Under the pieces are notes generated by a model. It was not told the DNA's origin, made no database searches, and worked only from the letters and a program-made list of their open reading frames with translations. From Nitrospira sp. (GTDB taxonomy: Bacteria > UBA9089 > CG2-30-40-21 > SBAY01), in assembly GCA_005239945.1 (NCBI GenBank), contig SBAY01000274.1, forward strand, positions 1-5,365: 5,365 nucleotides of DNA. The letters are read 5' to 3'. How positions within the stretch are numbered: position 1 is the first letter of the stretch; each line of letters begins with the position of its first letter. Made by a program: the position numbers and the translations under genes. This document shows positions 4,387 through 5,365 of the stretch, in pieces.

Positions 4387-5232
4387 TCCGCTCAGGGATA
4401 AGATTAGTGGTCCGGATACACCAAAGCCTGTGAACAATAATTCCCCAACCTCTGAGACTATTTTTCGTTTTCCATCACTGAATATAAGTTGAATGTTTTT
4501 CAAGGTTAGCTCTTCTAATAATCCTGGATAATGTTCCTTTATTTTCAAGGGAACAAGCCCTCCGCGAAGAGGTGTAAGATGATGCCCAAGTTGTTGTGCT
4601 ATCTTTAATCCCTCCCCTGTTGATCCTGTCCAACCATAAGAAATACCACCTGTAGCCAGGATAAGCCGGTCACATGAAATTAGGGGATTTTCGATTTTCG
4701 ATTTTGGATTTTGGATTTTGGATTGGCTTAAACCTGCCTCCTCGAATTTATCCTTGAGCAGGACACCCTTTACCTGATTGTCCTGCACAAGGATATCTTT
4801 CATCTGGACATTATAAATAATCCGGACATTGTTTTGCGCCAACGCTTTTTTCAATATCTCAAGAACACTGGTTGCTGAATCGGTTATAGGGAAAACGCGC
4901 AATTGTCTTTCTATTTTAAGTTTTAGTCCCCGGGCTTCGAAAAATTGCATTAGATCAATATTAGAGAAGGTATTAAAGGCAGTTCTTAGAAATTTGCCAT
5001 TCTTCTGGAATTTACCAAGAAAGGTTTCGAGGTCACAGGCATTGGTGAGGTTACATCGAGTTTTACCGGTCAAGAGAAGTTTTTTACCCAGGGTAGTGTT
5101 TTTTTCGAGCAGGGTAACATTTTGACCAGGTAGACTTGAACCAGGCAAGCTTGAATCAATTGCACTTGCCTGAATAGCCGCCATCATTCCTGCAGGCCCA
5201 CCATCAACAACAACAATACGCTTTGCATCCAT
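4384..5232 (-). CDS. N-terminal part of split HI0933/BaiN-family FAD oxidoreductase
   Basis: 282 residues of a HI0933 (YhiN/BaiN-like) NAD(P)/FAD-dependent oxidoreductase, a cytoplasmic flavoprotein family whose physiological substrate is mostly unknown. Visible are the N-terminal Rossmann motif IVVVDGGPAGMMAA (6-19), LLEKN (41-45), LGKKLLLTGKTRCNLTN (48-64), LILATGG before GISYGWTGSTGEG, and LLFTGFGVSGPLILSLS at the end. Oddities: the motif is normally GGGPAG, but its first Gly is Asp10 (GAT, one base from GGT); a tandem SSLPG-SSLPG insertion occupies 27-36; a repeat-derived insertion SQSKIQNPKSKIENP lies at about 170-184; and a TAG ends the frame about two thirds of the way through. The ATG at 5232 follows AAGGA by seven bases. 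It is probably a decaying gene, unless TAG is read through or the base calls are wrong. Confidence 0.8.
   Translation of the reverse strand: MDAKRIVVVDGGPAGMMAAIQASAIDSSLPGSSLPGQNVTLLEKNTTLGKKLLLTGKTRCNLTNACDLETFLGKFQKNGKFLRTAFNTFSNIDLMQFFEARGLKLKIERQLRVFPITDSATSVLEILKKALAQNNVRIIYNVQMKDILVQDNQVKGVLLKDKFEEAGLSQSKIQNPKSKIENPLISCDRLILATGGISYGWTGSTGEGLKIAQQLGHHLTPLRGGLVPLKIKEHYPGLLEELTLKNIQLIFSDGKRKIVSEVGELLFTGFGVSGPLILSLSG
4686..4720. repeat. Intragenic heptamer repeat, five units of GATTTTC/GATTTTG
   Basis: Two GATTTTC units followed by three GATTTTG units, exactly 7 bp apart, with a partial sixth unit after 4720. On the minus strand it encodes about residues 171-183 (SKIQNPKSKIEN) of the flavoprotein, a low-complexity insertion between ordinary family segments. 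Because seven is not a multiple of three, gain or loss of one unit would shift the frame. The frame is open at the present copy number. Confidence 0.85.
5125..5154. repeat. Tandem 15-bp duplication encoding SSLPG twice
   Basis: The two 15-bp units 5125-5139 and 5140-5154 match at 12 of 15 positions and encode SSLPG-SSLPG (residues 27-36) between the first helix and second strand of the FAD domain, where relatives have a shorter turn. A multiple of three keeps the frame. It is probably a slippage product that has since diverged. Confidence 0.65.
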
Positions 5233-5239
5233 CTGAAAA

Positions 5240-5254
5240 TCCTTTTTAAAAAGG
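5240..5254 (-). promoter_or_regulatory. Flavoprotein ribosome binding site within a perfect palindrome
   Basis: The 14-bp perfect palindrome CCTTTTTAAAAAGG (5241-5254) overlaps the AAGGA Shine-Dalgarno site (minus strand, 5244 to 5240), which lies seven bases before the ATG at 5232. It may be a regulator site, or chance in A/T-rich DNA; there is no loop for a stable RNA hairpin. Confidence 0.45.
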
Positions 5255-5306
5255 GGTTAAGGAAAAATCCGCAGATTACACAGCGCAGCAGAGCCGCAAC
5301 CAAATC

Positions 5307-5322
5307 CCAACCTAACGGTTGG
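5307..5322. repeat. Small inverted repeat near the right end
   Basis: CCAACC and GGTTGG form a perfect 6-bp stem with a TAAC loop. The region 5255-5365 upstream of the flavoprotein gene holds no gene or promoter that I can support. The stem has no adjacent T-run on the minus strand, so I do not call it a terminator. Confidence 0.4.
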
Positions 5323-5365
5323 AAAAGGAGGTTTATCGCTTTAACCACACCAAGGTATGTCTTTA

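Overview
The window is bacterial DNA: Shine-Dalgarno sites precede the genes, a textbook sigma70-type promoter is present, and the base composition leans towards AT outside a few G/C-rich hairpins. All genes are housekeeping genes on the minus strand, so they read from the right end to the left. The lineage cannot be fixed from the sequence. The many heptanucleotide repeats and foldback elements between and inside genes suggest an uncultivated or repeat-rich bacterium (inference).

Right to left, the layout is as follows. (1) A HI0933/BaiN-type flavoprotein gene (5232 to 3892) is split by an in-frame TAG at 4384-4386, has Asp in place of the first Gly of its FAD-binding motif, and carries two repeat-derived insertions. 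(2) A 452-bp gap (3440-3891) holds a 300-bp foldback element with an 8-bp target duplication whose right copy overlaps the flavoprotein stop codon, plus a second palindromic element of about 100 bp. (3) queF (3439 to 3050) encodes the preQ0 reductase of queuosine synthesis. (4) A short gap holds four heptamers. (5) rlmD (2965 to 1661) encodes a TrmA-family 23S rRNA uracil-C5 methyltransferase. (6) A 340-bp gap (1321-1660) holds a 134-bp foldback element with a 9-bp target duplication, a perfect TTGACA-N17-TATAAT promoter, and a near-perfect 34-bp hairpin that starts at the predicted +1. (7) argD (1320 to 136) encodes acetylornithine aminotransferase. (8) The last 135 bp hold a short heptamer run and nothing else I recognise.

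The genes do not form a pathway. Two act on RNA (RlmD on 23S rRNA, QueF towards queuosine in tRNA), one makes arginine, and one is an orphan flavoprotein that looks damaged or recoded. They look like independent genes in a row. argD clearly has its own promoter and probably a structured leader.

I see no new multi-gene system. The unusual content is non-coding: three of the intergenic gaps hold different palindromic elements or repeats, two with convincing target-site duplications, and heptamer repeats recur in four places including within a coding sequence. The most testable points are the argD promoter with its leader hairpin, the ISL3-like MITE, and the in-frame TAG in a window where every recognised gene ends in TAA.
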